A program made the position numbers and the translations under genes. The notes beneath the pieces are model-generated. The model saw nothing but the letters and a program-made list of their open reading frames with translations. It did no database searches and was not told the origin of the DNA. A DNA stretch of 64,000 nucleotides from Citrobacter freundii (GTDB taxonomy: Bacteria > Pseudomonadota > Gammaproteobacteria > Enterobacterales > Enterobacteriaceae), in NCBI RefSeq assembly GCF_011077955.1, contig NZ_JAALBX010000019.1:1-64000 (forward strand), read 5' to 3'. This document shows positions 1-7,590 of the stretch, piece after piece. Position 1 is the first letter of the stretch, and every line of letters begins with the position of its first letter.

Positions 1-162
1 TTTTATTTATTCAGAACGCTGAATGAAGCACGGGAAATTACAGAGCGCTGGCTGGCTGAATATAACAGCGAACGGCCCCATGAATCCCTGAATAACCTGG
101 CGCCGGAAGAGTACCGGCTGATGACTGAAACTCCGGAAATCTCAAAAAATGCGTGGAACTAA
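1..162 (+). mobile_element. 3' end of an IS3-family transposase (OrfB)
   Basis: The reading frame is open from base 1 and ends at TAA 160-162. It contains NEAREITERWLAEYN and ERPHESLNNLAPEEYR, the C-terminal part of the DDE integrase domain of IS3-family OrfB proteins; the E in the first stretch is probably the last catalytic acid. The rest of the element lies left of the window. The right end of the IS falls between 163 and about 181, because Rz-like coding sequence resumes at 182. I cannot name the IS or its exact terminal repeat. Confidence 0.88.
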
Positions 163-163
163 A

Positions 164-472
164 ACGGGTTTGCTTACACACCAGCGCGACGTCGCAGCAC
201 TGGATACCAAATACACACAGGAATTAGCCGATGCGAAAAAGCAGCTTGATGATTTGCAGCGTTGCGTTCGTGATGGTAAGTGCGGGTTGCGCATCAACGC
301 CAGGTGTCCCGCGAGCGGAGCGACCAGCACCGGCGGCATGGGCGATGCTTCCTACCCCCGACTTAATGACTCCGCTGAACGGGATTATTTCACCCTCAGA
401 GAGCGAATCGAAATTGTGACAAAGCAGGTGGACTATTTGCAGGGTTACATTAATAAGCAGTGCATTAAATAG
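164..472 (+). pseudogene. Rz: Phage spanin Rz, N-terminus removed by the IS
   Basis: From base 182 the frame reads QRDVAALDTKYTQELADAK and later AERDYFTLRERIEIVTKQ, the periplasmic coiled-coil part of lambda-type Rz. Lambda Rz has an N-terminal inner-membrane anchor and about 60 residues before this point. Here that part is replaced by IS sequence, so no anchor remains. The protein normally joins Rz1 to span the periplasm and fuse the two membranes in the last step of lysis. Without its anchor it should not work. The nested Rz1 frame is intact. Confidence 0.85.
231..419 (+). CDS. Rz1: Rz1 outer-membrane spanin lipoprotein, nested in Rz
   Basis: This 62-residue frame lies inside Rz in another phase, as in lambda. 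It has a short signal peptide with lipobox VSAGC (Cys20), a Pro-rich middle, and the Rz1 hallmark PLNGIISPSE near its C-terminus. In the family the lipoprotein sits in the outer membrane and pairs with Rz. Here the gene survives although its host gene is truncated upstream, so it has no complete partner in this stretch. The nesting and the hallmark make the call firm; expression is doubtful because the phage late promoter is not in view. Confidence 0.85.
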   Translation: MRKSSLMICSVAFVMVSAGCASTPGVPRAERPAPAAWAMLPTPDLMTPLNGIISPSESESKL

Positions 473-654
473 CGTATCTGCTTTGGCAGACATTATCTTT
501 AAAATTTAAAATATATTGGAATATTATTCTTTATTTAATGCTTTAAAAGGCTTAATCAAAACAATAACCATTTATTTCGTAAAACAGACTTATCATGGTG
601 AAGGCAAGCCGGTAACATATATATTTGTTATTTTGTGCTTTCACGAGGTTCATC

Positions 655-1231
655 ATGTCTATAAAAAATAATGAAGATGGGACTTTCAGTAGTACGCAAG
701 TAAATCAGCGTGATTACTCTAATCGGAAGTTTTCTTAGCGAGAAGAAGCTAACATAGCTGATCTAAATGCAATGTTTGATAATGATAAAGCAAGTCGTAC
801 TTCTGAAGGGGATGGCGGCTTAGAATCAGGACTAATGCTTTTTACGCAAGTTTTTGGCGGATGGGCGATATTGTACTATTGCTTGGTATCTCCGGGACTC
901 AGAGCAGCCTTCATCCTTTCCTTTACAGATGGCGTGTTTGGAGGGGCTGGGAGTATTCTTACATTAATAATAGCGATGCTATTATGCGATCTTGTTTTTT
1001 TCCCATTTTATGTTTGGGTATCCGCTATCATGGACGCCGTATATTGCTCAGACAGTGATAATAATTTTAGTTACATATTATATTCATTCAAAGTGGAGTC
1101 GATTAAAAAAGAAAGTTTTATTATTTTTGGCATCTTTATGTGCATTTTCATTTCTTTCGATTGGCCTTTTAGCAATGAACCCTTCACTGTGGAATAAATT
1201 TGAGTTTTTCATTACTCCACTAGGGTTATAA
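655..1231 (+). pseudogene. Small membrane protein gene with an amber codon and a frameshift
   Basis: A good start (ATG 655, ribosome site CACGAGG at 641-647) begins MSIKNNEDGTFSSTQ and is stopped by TAG at 736-738. The same frame resumes directly and reads through two or three hydrophobic segments. After a run of seven T near 991-997, the natural membrane-protein sequence moves to the next frame (IIILVTYYIHSKW, then FLASLCAFSFLSIGLL) and ends at 1231. I read this as one ancestral gene with two lesions. No family is recognised. Its place beside lysis genes and its low GC suggest a phage accessory gene. Confidence 0.6.
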
Positions 1232-1281
1232 AACATTCTTTCCCGGTCTCTTATGAACGTGACCACTGATAAAATTTGTCA

Positions 1282-1322
1282 AGCATTATAGCAGGCATTC
1301 ACTGAGTGCCTGTGATAATGCT
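1282..1322. terminator. Strong stem-loop, probable terminator
   Basis: AGCATTATAGCAGGCA and TGCCTGTGATAATGCT form a 16-bp stem with two mismatches around a short loop, followed by TTATT. It sits between the broken membrane gene and the next small gene. Confidence 0.55.
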
Positions 1323-1381
1323 TTATTGGGCTAAATCTTAAGTGTAAGGTGCAATCTCTAAACAATTAAAAGGAGGTTGTA

Positions 1382-1618
1382 ATGTTAGAAGGTTATTTCA
1401 ACGACACATCAAAGACTTCTGAAGAAGCAATTGCTAAAAATCAAAGACTTTTAGCTGTTCAGGCCGCTTTAGAAATCATTAAAGTCTCAGTCTCTGCTCC
1501 CTCGTCATACGCAGGGCGAGATAAGCTAGGTAAAGATATTGATATTGCCAAAGAAAAAGTTGATGCGTTAGCTGATGCAATACAAGGCGCATTAGATAAA
1601 GAAAGCATAACATCATAA
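1382..1618 (+). CDS. Small hypothetical protein (78 aa)
   Basis: An excellent ribosome site (AAAGGAGG at 1370-1377) precedes ATG 1382. The 78-residue product has no signal peptide or membrane segment. It is mainly predicted helix, with an acidic, Lys-rich second half (DIDIAKEKVDALADAIQGAL). I do not recognise a family. It stands alone between two hairpins in a phage-derived region, so it may be expressed from the lysogen as an accessory gene. That is inference from context only. Confidence 0.6.
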   Translation: MLEGYFNDTSKTSEEAIAKNQRLLAVQAALEIIKVSVSAPSSYAGRDKLGKDIDIAKEKVDALADAIQGALDKESITS

Positions 1619-1660
1619 AAAATAGCTACCTCAGGTCGTTTTTAATTACCCCCACACTCC

Positions 1661-1690
1661 AAGCCACTTGCATCCGTTGGTGGCTTTTTT
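1661..1690 (+). terminator. Rho-independent terminator
   Basis: AAGCCAC pairs with GTGGCTT across an 11-base loop and is followed by a run of T (1685-1690). It closes the small gene ending at 1618. Confidence 0.75.
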
Positions 1691-1726
1691 ATGCGCATTA
1701 TGCATCATCGACTACCAGGTAATCTT

Positions 1727-1951
1727 ATGAGCGAAGCAAAACCGAAGGACGGCAGCTCCGTTAAGCGGCTGCAAATCTCCGCCAGATGTCCAGCAAACGG
1801 AGCGGCCAGCACCCCCGGCATGGATGATGGCACCGGCCCCAGACTTACTGACCCCGCTGAACGGGATTATTTCACCCTCAGAGAGCGAATCGAAATAGTG
1901 ACAAAGCAGATTGGTTATTTGCAGGACTACATCAACACGCACTGCAAGTAA
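1727..1951 (+). CDS. Chimera: Acb2-type N-terminus joined to an Rz C-terminus
   Basis: The first 14 or so codons (MSEAKPKDGSSVKR) and the bases before the start match the beginning of the Acb2-like gene at 2320. The rest (from about LQISARCPANGAAS through AERDYFTLRERIEIVTKQ) matches the C-terminal half of Rz at 164-472. The Rz part lacks a membrane anchor and the Acb2 part lacks the fold, so neither function is expected. The frame is open and the start has a weak AGGT ribosome site. It looks like a recombination product between two phage accessory loci. Confidence 0.7.
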   Translation: MSEAKPKDGSSVKRLQISARCPANGAASTPGMDDGTGPRLTDPAERDYFTLRERIEIVTKQIGYLQDYINTHCK

Positions 1952-2230
1952 CTACCTAAAGTATTTATCCATTGAGTCGTAATGCTGGTATTTCCTGTAA
2001 AAAAAGAGCCAGTAGACAAATCCTGTGGCAGCACCTAGTCCTGACATCATGAGAAAAAGCCCTTCGCGATGATTAAGCAGGTCAGAAAAGGAATATGAAC
2101 CTTTCCATATATCAATAAGGCTACCCCCAATCAACAGATCTAAAACCAGGGCAACCAGTGGAAGGGCGACAGCATTTGCTACCATAAGGTAGAGCAGAAT
2201 TCCAAGCCTGTACTTGGTATTTATACGCAT
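1952..2230 (-). CDS. Small inner-membrane protein (92 aa), phage accessory
   Basis: It starts at ATG 2230 behind a clear AAGGAGG ribosome site. The product has two strong hydrophobic segments at about residues 10-35 (ILLYLMVANAVALPLVALVL) and 57-77 (GLFLMMSGLGAATGFVYWLF), and a charged, Tyr-rich C-terminal tail. No family is recognised. It runs opposite to its neighbours, as lysogen-expressed phage accessory genes often do; superinfection exclusion is one possibility but nothing here proves it. Confidence 0.6.
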   Translation of the reverse strand: MRINTKYRLGILLYLMVANAVALPLVALVLDLLIGGSLIDIWKGSYSFSDLLNHREGLFLMMSGLGAATGFVYWLFFYRKYQHYDSMDKYFR

Positions 2231-2319
2231 GGTCAGCCTCCTTACTAATTATCTTGAAGCATAACATAGCTACGCAAATAAGCGTTGTAACGCTGGCCCT
2301 TCTAAACACAGGTAAAACA

Positions 2320-2556
2320 ATGAGCGAAGCAAAACCGCAGGACGGCAGCACCGTTAAAGGCTACCGCACACTATCGCCAGGCGATATTGAAGTTATGAAC
2401 TGGCTAAAAGGCGTGAGCCGACATTTCATCAGTCTGCTTGATACCGCCAAAGAGACTGGCGCAGATCCCCGCTGGGTCGCAATGGCAAAGACCGAAATGC
2501 AGAAAGCCTGCATGTCCGCGTGTCGTTCTGTGGCAAAGCCAGACGACGATTGCTGA
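2320..2556 (+). CDS. Acb2-like anti-CBASS nucleotide sponge
   Basis: The 78-residue product carries the family pattern KGYRTLSPGDIEVMNWLK, then DPRWVAMAKTEMQ and ACRSVAKP. This matches my memory of Acb2 (anti-CBASS 2) proteins, which form hexamers that bind cyclic di- and trinucleotides and so blunt CBASS defence. An in-frame ATG at 2254 exists, but 2320 is preferred: the family pattern follows it closely and the chimera at 1727 uses the equivalent start. The ribosome site (AGGT) is weak. The C-terminus DDDC is unusual. The family call comes from sequence memory without a search. Confidence 0.7.
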   Translation: MSEAKPQDGSTVKGYRTLSPGDIEVMNWLKGVSRHFISLLDTAKETGADPRWVAMAKTEMQKACMSACRSVAKPDDDC

Positions 2557-2671
2557 TTGCTTTACAAGGTGCTTTTACGAAAGCGCCTGAAAATGGCATG
2601 TAAATTTTTTTATGTTTTGGCCGATTAATTTCTCAATGTATTGTCAATTTGCATGAGAGGTTAAATCGGCT

Positions 2672-3031
2672 ATGAATGAAGTAATAGTAACGACTAAAAG
2701 TGAGCTAGAGGTTGCAAGAAAAAACAAAGCTTCAGTAATCATAATTGAGGGTGAGTTAGCAGGTAAGGTTAAAAAAAGTAAAAAAATTGCATATGCTAGC
2801 GGTGGAACAATTACGCTAATAGGCGCAGCTGTTGTTGCCGCGCCTGTTACTGGGGGATTGTCGATGTTTGCTGCCGCTCCAGTTGCGGCTTTAACTGGGT
2901 TTGAAATTGCTGCAATTATTGCAGTTTGCTTTGTAGGCGTGGGCCTGCTTGTTGCACTGTTCAAGGATTACGAAGAGGTAGAGTTTGATGGGAGCCGGTC
3001 GAGATTAGTGCTCAAGAGAAAACAAAGTTAA
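2672..3031 (+). CDS. Small membrane protein (119 aa), phage accessory
   Basis: ATG 2672 follows a GAGAGG ribosome site. The N-terminal third is soluble (MNEVIVTTKSELEVARKNKA, then IIIEGELAGKV) and ends in a Lys-rich patch. Two Gly/Ala-rich membrane segments follow, at about residues 43-70 and 76-96, and a basic tail ends in KRKQS. It resembles small two-helix proteins seen in lambdoid phages, but I cannot name one. A terminator lies 18 bases after the stop. Confidence 0.65.
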   Translation: MNEVIVTTKSELEVARKNKASVIIIEGELAGKVKKSKKIAYASGGTITLIGAAVVAAPVTGGLSMFAAAPVAALTGFEIAAIIAVCFVGVGLLVALFKDYEEVEFDGSRSRLVLKRKQS

Positions 3032-3048
3032 CCTGATTTGAAAAAACA

Positions 3049-3070
3049 TAACCGCCTAAGGGCGGTTTTT
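3049..3070 (+). terminator. Rho-independent terminator
   Basis: ACCGCC-TAAG-GGCGGT followed by a T run, just downstream of the small membrane gene. Confidence 0.8.
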
Positions 3071-3278
3071 ATTGCCACGCTTCGTGCTAGGAGCAGACGT
3101 CAAGCACGTCTAAGAATGTTAATAGATGGCGAACATATCATCTTTCAAAGATTGAATGGATCAATTTTCCTGATACTACATGAAATTGTTAGGGCCGCTA
3201 TAATAGCCCTATTTTATAAGTAGAAATAGACAAGATCCAAAATATCCTAATCGGCATGGATCTAGTCAATGCTAAGAT

Positions 3279-4091
3279 TTACTGTAAAAAATCGCGCAAA
3301 TTCAGTGAAGGGAATATTTTTGCCAGCATTTTGATGGCTATTACTTGGCCCGGTGTAGTGAGAGTGAGTTGGTGCAAGTCTTTTTGATCGTAGAAATTTA
3401 AAGCTTGATACATTCTCGGATATTTCGATTCTGCATCAATCCCTTGTAAGTAATTATTTTTTTCCTTCATACCTTCAAAGGTATTGCTTCCCATAATGTT
3501 GACGTAACTTCCCACACCAATAGAGGCCATTGTCTTGAGTTTCGAACGTGACATATCCTCACCTCGCAACAAAAAATGGTCATAGATTAAGCCATAAACA
3601 TTATCAACTTCAGCAGGGTTACTCAAAGTAAGTGATTGAATAAAATGCAATGCTGGCAAGATTGCTAGCATATCACTAGTTAATTTTGGTACCATCTCCA
3701 CTGCCGCTTCAATGCAATTATCTATATAGTCAGTACTGTCTTTTTCGATTCTGGACTCCAATAATTGGGCCAATAAATCGATATCTATTTTTTTACCTTT
3801 TCTTGCAACACCTTGAACTGCGTTGTTAAACGTACTTTGTACATCGGGCTGAGCAAGTTTTTCCACACTGATTTGATCAATCTTTGAATCAATTTTTTCG
3901 AATGTCGCCTTGACTAATGCGTCAACATTTTCCTTGGCTGTTGAGGCAGCAATAGCTTCGAGTCTTGGGAAGTTTTCTGTTAGTAATAAATTAAATAATC
4001 GTTCACACTCAGCAAAGCTGATTCCTTGAGTTAAGTTTCCCGCAATCTGTATTACAGTCGAATTTTCATTTGCTTGAGCTTTTTGATTCAT
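3279..4091 (-). CDS. LPO_1073/Vpar_1526-family protein (270 aa)
   Basis: It starts at ATG 4091 behind GGAGGAAAGG; a longer in-frame start at 4121 has no comparable site. The N-terminus has the motif NSTVIQIAGNLTQG, followed by a mostly helical protein without membrane segments. The layout (IQxxGN motif, a 'TAKENVDALV' stretch, and PKLTSDMLAILPALHF in the middle) agrees with what I know of the LPO_1073/Vpar_1526 family, whose function is unknown to me. The gene overlaps the end of 4066-4278 by 26 bases, so the two are probably translated together. Its low GC and isolated position suggest horizontally acquired cargo. Confidence 0.7.
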   Translation of the reverse strand: MNQKAQANENSTVIQIAGNLTQGISFAECERLFNLLLTENFPRLEAIAASTAKENVDALVKATFEKIDSKIDQISVEKLAQPDVQSTFNNAVQGVARKGKKIDIDLLAQLLESRIEKDSTDYIDNCIEAAVEMVPKLTSDMLAILPALHFIQSLTLSNPAEVDNVYGLIYDHFLLRGEDMSRSKLKTMASIGVGSYVNIMGSNTFEGMKEKNNYLQGIDAESKYPRMYQALNFYDQKDLHQLTLTTPGQVIAIKMLAKIFPSLNLRDFLQ

Positions 4092-4278
4092 TATCCTTTC
4101 CTCCTTGAAAATCACCTCCAATCTGAATAACTATGCCTGCGTTGACTTTTGCTTTTTGGGAAATCGACTTATTTTTTAGTACTTTGTTCCCTCCCCAAAT
4201 TAATGACAGGATCGCCAGAAGTACTCCGAGGTATGTAGCCCAATCAGTACCTATGTGGTTATTTAACCATTCAAGCAT
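4066..4278 (-). CDS. Small membrane partner of the LPO_1073-family gene (70 aa)
   Basis: ATG 4278 opens a 70-residue protein with one N-terminal membrane helix (TYLGVLLAILSLIWGG). Its cytoplasmic tail contains QKAKVNAGIVIQIGGDFQGG, which resembles QKAQANENSTVIQIAGNLTQG-like sequence in the next gene. Its 3' end overlaps that gene. I infer that the pair forms one complex with a membrane anchor and a soluble effector. The family is not recognised. Confidence 0.6.
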   Translation of the reverse strand: MLEWLNNHIGTDWATYLGVLLAILSLIWGGNKVLKNKSISQKAKVNAGIVIQIGGDFQGGKDNESKSSSK

Positions 4279-4601
4279 ACCGATACTCCTTTTTTATTTA
4301 AAAAATCAATATATTACTCGCATTTGGCATTGAAGTTAGCAAAAACACTAAGTATTTGAAAGTATTTTGGAACCTTAATTTTTATATTAAACTATTCATT
4401 GACAAAGAGTAAAAATCCCTACTACTAGATAAAATCTTGGCTTTGAAAGTCTAAATGTGTACTACGGTTTACGTGCTTTTTAAGCTACTGCAACCTACCA
4501 CTGGCGAGGTCCGCTTTTCGCTGTCAGTGAAACCGTCAGATTAAGTCTAAGCTAATACAGTTCAGATCTGAGTTGATACACGTTATGGGTAGAAGTTGAT
4601 A
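4279..4601. other. AT-rich gap between the LPO_1073 pair and the broken integrase
   Basis: I find no convincing gene here. The stretch must contain the promoter for the leftward pair that starts at 4278, but I could not pick -35/-10 boxes with confidence. Confidence 0.4.
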
Positions 4602-5843
4602 TTATCCAACAAGTTGCAATTTACTGGAGCATATTTCAACCATGCTTCCACCATCAGCAGCTTTCACAAAATCAGCCCACCATTGCATCATGGGGCGACG
4701 TTGTTCAAGATAGTCGCTGCGGTTGTAAGCGCGACGTACCTCATTTTTGTCCACATGAGCCAGTGCAGCCTCAATGACATCAGGCGGAAAGCCTTGTTCA
4801 TTAAGGGCTGTACTGGCGATAGATCGCAGGCCATGTGAAACGAGCACCCCACCAAAACCTGCGCGTTTTAGCGATGCGTTTACGGTCTGACTGTTCATCG
4901 GCTGGTTTGGCTTGATGCGGCTAGGAAAGATAAATTCTCGATTTCCACTTAACGGCTTCATCATCTCCAGTATCGCAATTGCTTCATCTGACAATGGAAC
5001 AGTATGGTCGCGGTTCATTTTCATGCGTGCTGCAGGAATCTTCCACTCTCGCGCTTCAATGTCTACCTCTTCCCAGAGAGCTTCAGCCGCTTCGGCAGGG
5101 CGGGTAATAGTAAGAAGCTGCCACATGAACAGGCAGCGTGTGGAAAGGCTAATGCTGGCTGTTCGCATTGTCTGCATCAGTTGAGGTAGCTGATCCGGTC
5201 GTATGCTGGGCATGTTCTTTTTCTGAGGCTTCTCGAAGGCTTTACCGATATTAACGCTGGGCACAGCATCAATCAGCCCTGTGTTTTGGGCGTAGATCAT
5301 GACCTAATTAATGCGTTGGCACAGGCGACGAACGGTTTCCAGTGCTCCTCTGGCCTGAAATGGTTGGACGGCCTGAACCAGTGTGTGAGCTTTAATATCT
5401 GTAACGCTAAAGTCGCCAATTGCAGGAAAGACATCTCTTTCAAGAGAGCGCCAGATATCGTCGGCATAGTCCTCTGTCACGCTGGCTTTCTTCACATTCC
5501 ACCATCGTTCAGCTACGAGTTGGAAAGTATTGGTTTTGGCTACCAGCGAACTGCGAAGTTGTTCTTGCTGATGTTCCTGAGGGTCGATTTGTTTCGCTAG
5601 AAGAGAACGAGACTCTGCGCGATAGTTTTTGGCATCGGCAAGCGTAACTGACGGGTAGGGGCCTATGCTCTTCTTCGCACGTTTCTTGGTGACAGGGCGA
5701 ATGTAGCGAAACTGCCAGATTTTACTCCCGCTGGATTTGATCAGTAGCTCAAGGCCATCGCCATCATAGAGAACATAGTCCGTTTCTTTGGGTTTGGCTG
5801 ATTCGATTTCCTTAACGGATAGAGGTTTGGTTTGTCTTGCCAT
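4602..5843 (-). pseudogene. intA: Second CP4-57-type integrase, split by an amber codon
   Basis: It is a near copy of the 413-residue integrase at 36139-37380. It starts at the same MARQTKPLSVKEIESAKP, and the frame is continuous except for one TAG (5304-5306) that replaces GAA after QRIN at about residue 180. The C-terminal part keeps the tyrosine-recombinase pieces SHGLRSIASTALNEQGF, EAALAHVDKNEVRRAYNR and the nucleophile region. The last 20 residues differ from the other copy. The product would be only an N-terminal fragment, so this element has probably lost its own integrase. The copies also share their upstream regions. Confidence 0.9.
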
Positions 5844-5860
5844 TGCCGGGTTCCATAGTT

Positions 5861-5916
5861 TTAGGCACCTCAAAAACAATAAAGCTTTATGAGGTGCCTA
5901 ACAAGGTGCCTAAAAG
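5861..5916. repeat. GGTGCCTAA repeats, probable integrase arm sites (copy 2)
   Basis: TTAGGCACCTCA, its inverse TGAGGTGCCTAA, and a direct repeat AGGTGCCTAAAA lie just upstream of the broken integrase. The same arrangement lies upstream of the intact integrase at 37399-37454. Position and repetition suggest accessory binding sites for IntA-type recombinase. Confidence 0.65.
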
Positions 5917-5967
5917 GTTCGGATTTAATTAGTTCTCTTCGGACTTCGCGGGACAAATTGAGGGCAC

Positions 5968-6002
5968 AAAAAAGCCCGCAGGGCTTACGCCGTGCGGGCT
6001 TT
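5968..6002 (-). terminator. Duplicated ssrA terminator
   Basis: The stem AGCCCGCACGGCG/GCAGGGCTT-type hairpin with a T run on the minus strand matches the ssrA terminator at 37506-37538. It was carried along with the duplicated ssrA end. Confidence 0.75.
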
Positions 6003-6046
6003 CAGGACTTCATCGGATGACTCTGGTAATCACCGATGGAGAATTT

Positions 6047-6081
6047 TGGTGGGCTGGCGGGAGTTGAACCCGTGTCCGAAA
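6047..6081 (-). repeat. Partial copy of the ssrA 3' end (attachment site)
   Basis: TGGTGGGCTGGCGGGAGTTG and the following bases match the 3' end of tmRNA at 37585-37620, except for one missing A and one C-to-T change. It separates the prophage integrase at 6139 from the second CP4-57-type integrase, so it is a hybrid attachment site left by tandem integration. Confidence 0.85.
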
Positions 6082-6138
6082 AAATGTAACTAATTGATTA
6101 AAGTGGATTAATTTAATCTAAAAATTACTGCGGCTCCT

Positions 6139-7329
6139 TTACGGCTCCTTTCTTGTCCCGCCGCTGACCAGGAGTGGTCTTCGTTCGGTGTTTCCGTCGT
6201 ACTCTTTCAGATAAGATCCGTAATGCCTGAAGAGCATCTCTGGCCCCTTGTGTCCCATTTGCCCAGCAAGCCAGAAAAGATTTGCGCCCAGGCTGATGTG
6301 GCGTGTCGCGAATGTATGCCGAGTCTGGTATGGGTTGCGGTATCTGATCCCTGCTTTGCGTAATGTTGGCACCCATGCTTTTTTACGGATCGCATCCGCG
6401 CTGGCCCACGGCATATTCGTTTTTGGATCCTCGAATATCGTTGCATCTTTCATGAAAGTGAAAGTTTTCTGATTCGCCAACACAGCCATTGCCACATCGT
6501 TAAGTTCTACTTTGCGTGTGCCCGCCTTTGTTTTCGTTCCCTTAATAACACCTACCACACTCGCGTTCTGTACGTGCGCCGTCTTCCCGATGAAGTCGAT
6601 ATCGCGCCAGCGCAACGCGCATAATTCGGAGCTACGCAACCCCGTCTGGATAGCGAACATAAACAAGTTTTCCCACTGCTTATTACCGGCAGAAGAGAGG
6701 AGAGCATCTACTTCTGCTGGTGAAAGTGGATCGACAATATAATCGCTGTCAGCAGCCGATTTGTCGCTTTGATACCTCGATGCCGTTACGAGAGATACCG
6801 GGTTAATTTGCAAAATCCCATCTGTGACAGCCTCATCAAGAGCTGATCGCATAAAAGACAACTGATTGCGGATCGTCTTTAATGTGGTGGTGCGGCTCTG
6901 TATCCATGCTTTCATTGCTGCAGGGGTTAGTTCGCTTGCCGGAAGTGAATGCAATGCGAACAGCGCGCTACGGCATTTTTTATAACCGCCAATAGTTGAT
7001 GGGGAAAGTTTTCGCGTTTCGCAGATGTCGATATATTCATCCAGATACATTTTTATTGTTTTCCCGGCCGCAGCATTCCCAAATAATTTCAATCGAGCAG
7101 AGCGCGGGAAATATTCAGCATAAACGAATGTTCCGCGCTCAATTTTATTATGTATTTCGCCGAGGGTTCTCTCGGCGTATTTAATATTTTTACTGTTCAC
7201 TTCAAGATTAGAGAGGGGTTCCCTGCATTTAACCCCTCTATAGGTGAAAGTGATATTGATAGTCTCGCCTTGGCTATGCTTTCTGATAGTCACGCCGCGC
7301 GGTAGTTTTGGCGACTCTGCCTTGCCCAT
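6139..7329 (-). CDS. int: Prophage tyrosine recombinase (integrase, 396 aa)
   Basis: This is a lambdoid integrase. It has an N-terminal arm-binding region with a beta-strand pattern (GETINITFTYRGVKCREPLS), a SAM-like core-binding domain at about 85-170, and a catalytic domain with Arg in TGLRSSELCALRW, His-x-x-Arg in TRHTFATRH, and GHKGPEMLFRHYGSYL, which holds the late His and the Tyr nucleophile. It appears complete. Its 3' end points at the ssrA-end copy at 6047, which is the usual lambda-type arrangement, so ssrA is the likely target. It overlaps the excisionase gene by 40 bases. Confidence 0.92.
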   Translation of the reverse strand: MGKAESPKLPRGVTIRKHSQGETINITFTYRGVKCREPLSNLEVNSKNIKYAERTLGEIHNKIERGTFVYAEYFPRSARLKLFGNAAAGKTIKMYLDEYIDICETRKLSPSTIGGYKKCRSALFALHSLPASELTPAAMKAWIQSRTTTLKTIRNQLSFMRSALDEAVTDGILQINPVSLVTASRYQSDKSAADSDYIVDPLSPAEVDALLSSAGNKQWENLFMFAIQTGLRSSELCALRWRDIDFIGKTAHVQNASVVGVIKGTKTKAGTRKVELNDVAMAVLANQKTFTFMKDATIFEDPKTNMPWASADAIRKKAWVPTLRKAGIRYRNPYQTRHTFATRHISLGANLFWLAGQMGHKGPEMLFRHYGSYLKEYDGNTERRPLLVSGGTRKEP

Positions 7330-7496
7330 TTAGCAACCTCACTAAGATCAATCCATCTTTCCTTAACGCCTTCCACCTTCAGCACCTGAACACCTTCAAA
7401 CCAGACGCCGCGTTGCACCCGTTTATTAATGGCTTCAAGGGTCTCGCCGGTTTCTTTGCAATAAGTCGAGATAGGAACACAATCGAGGTTCAGCAT
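7290..7496 (-). CDS. xis: Excisionase (Xis-like, 68 aa)
   Basis: ATG 7496 follows GGAGGAATT. The small basic protein begins MLNLDCVPISTYCKETGETL and contains INKRVQRGVWFEGVQVLK and WIDLSEVAKWARQ, the winged-helix pattern of phage excisionases that bind att DNA and direct integrase to excise. It overlaps the start of int, as in many lambdoid phages. Excision of the present element may still fail because its far end has been rearranged. Confidence 0.82.
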   Translation of the reverse strand: MLNLDCVPISTYCKETGETLEAINKRVQRGVWFEGVQVLKVEGVKERWIDLSEVAKWARQSRQNYRAA

Positions 7497-7590
7497 AATT
7501 CCTCCACTTCACCGGCTGCACCCGGTCACTCTTTAAAGATACAGGTCCCGCAACCATTACGGGCCCAGTCAAAACAAATACCGCATGGAT

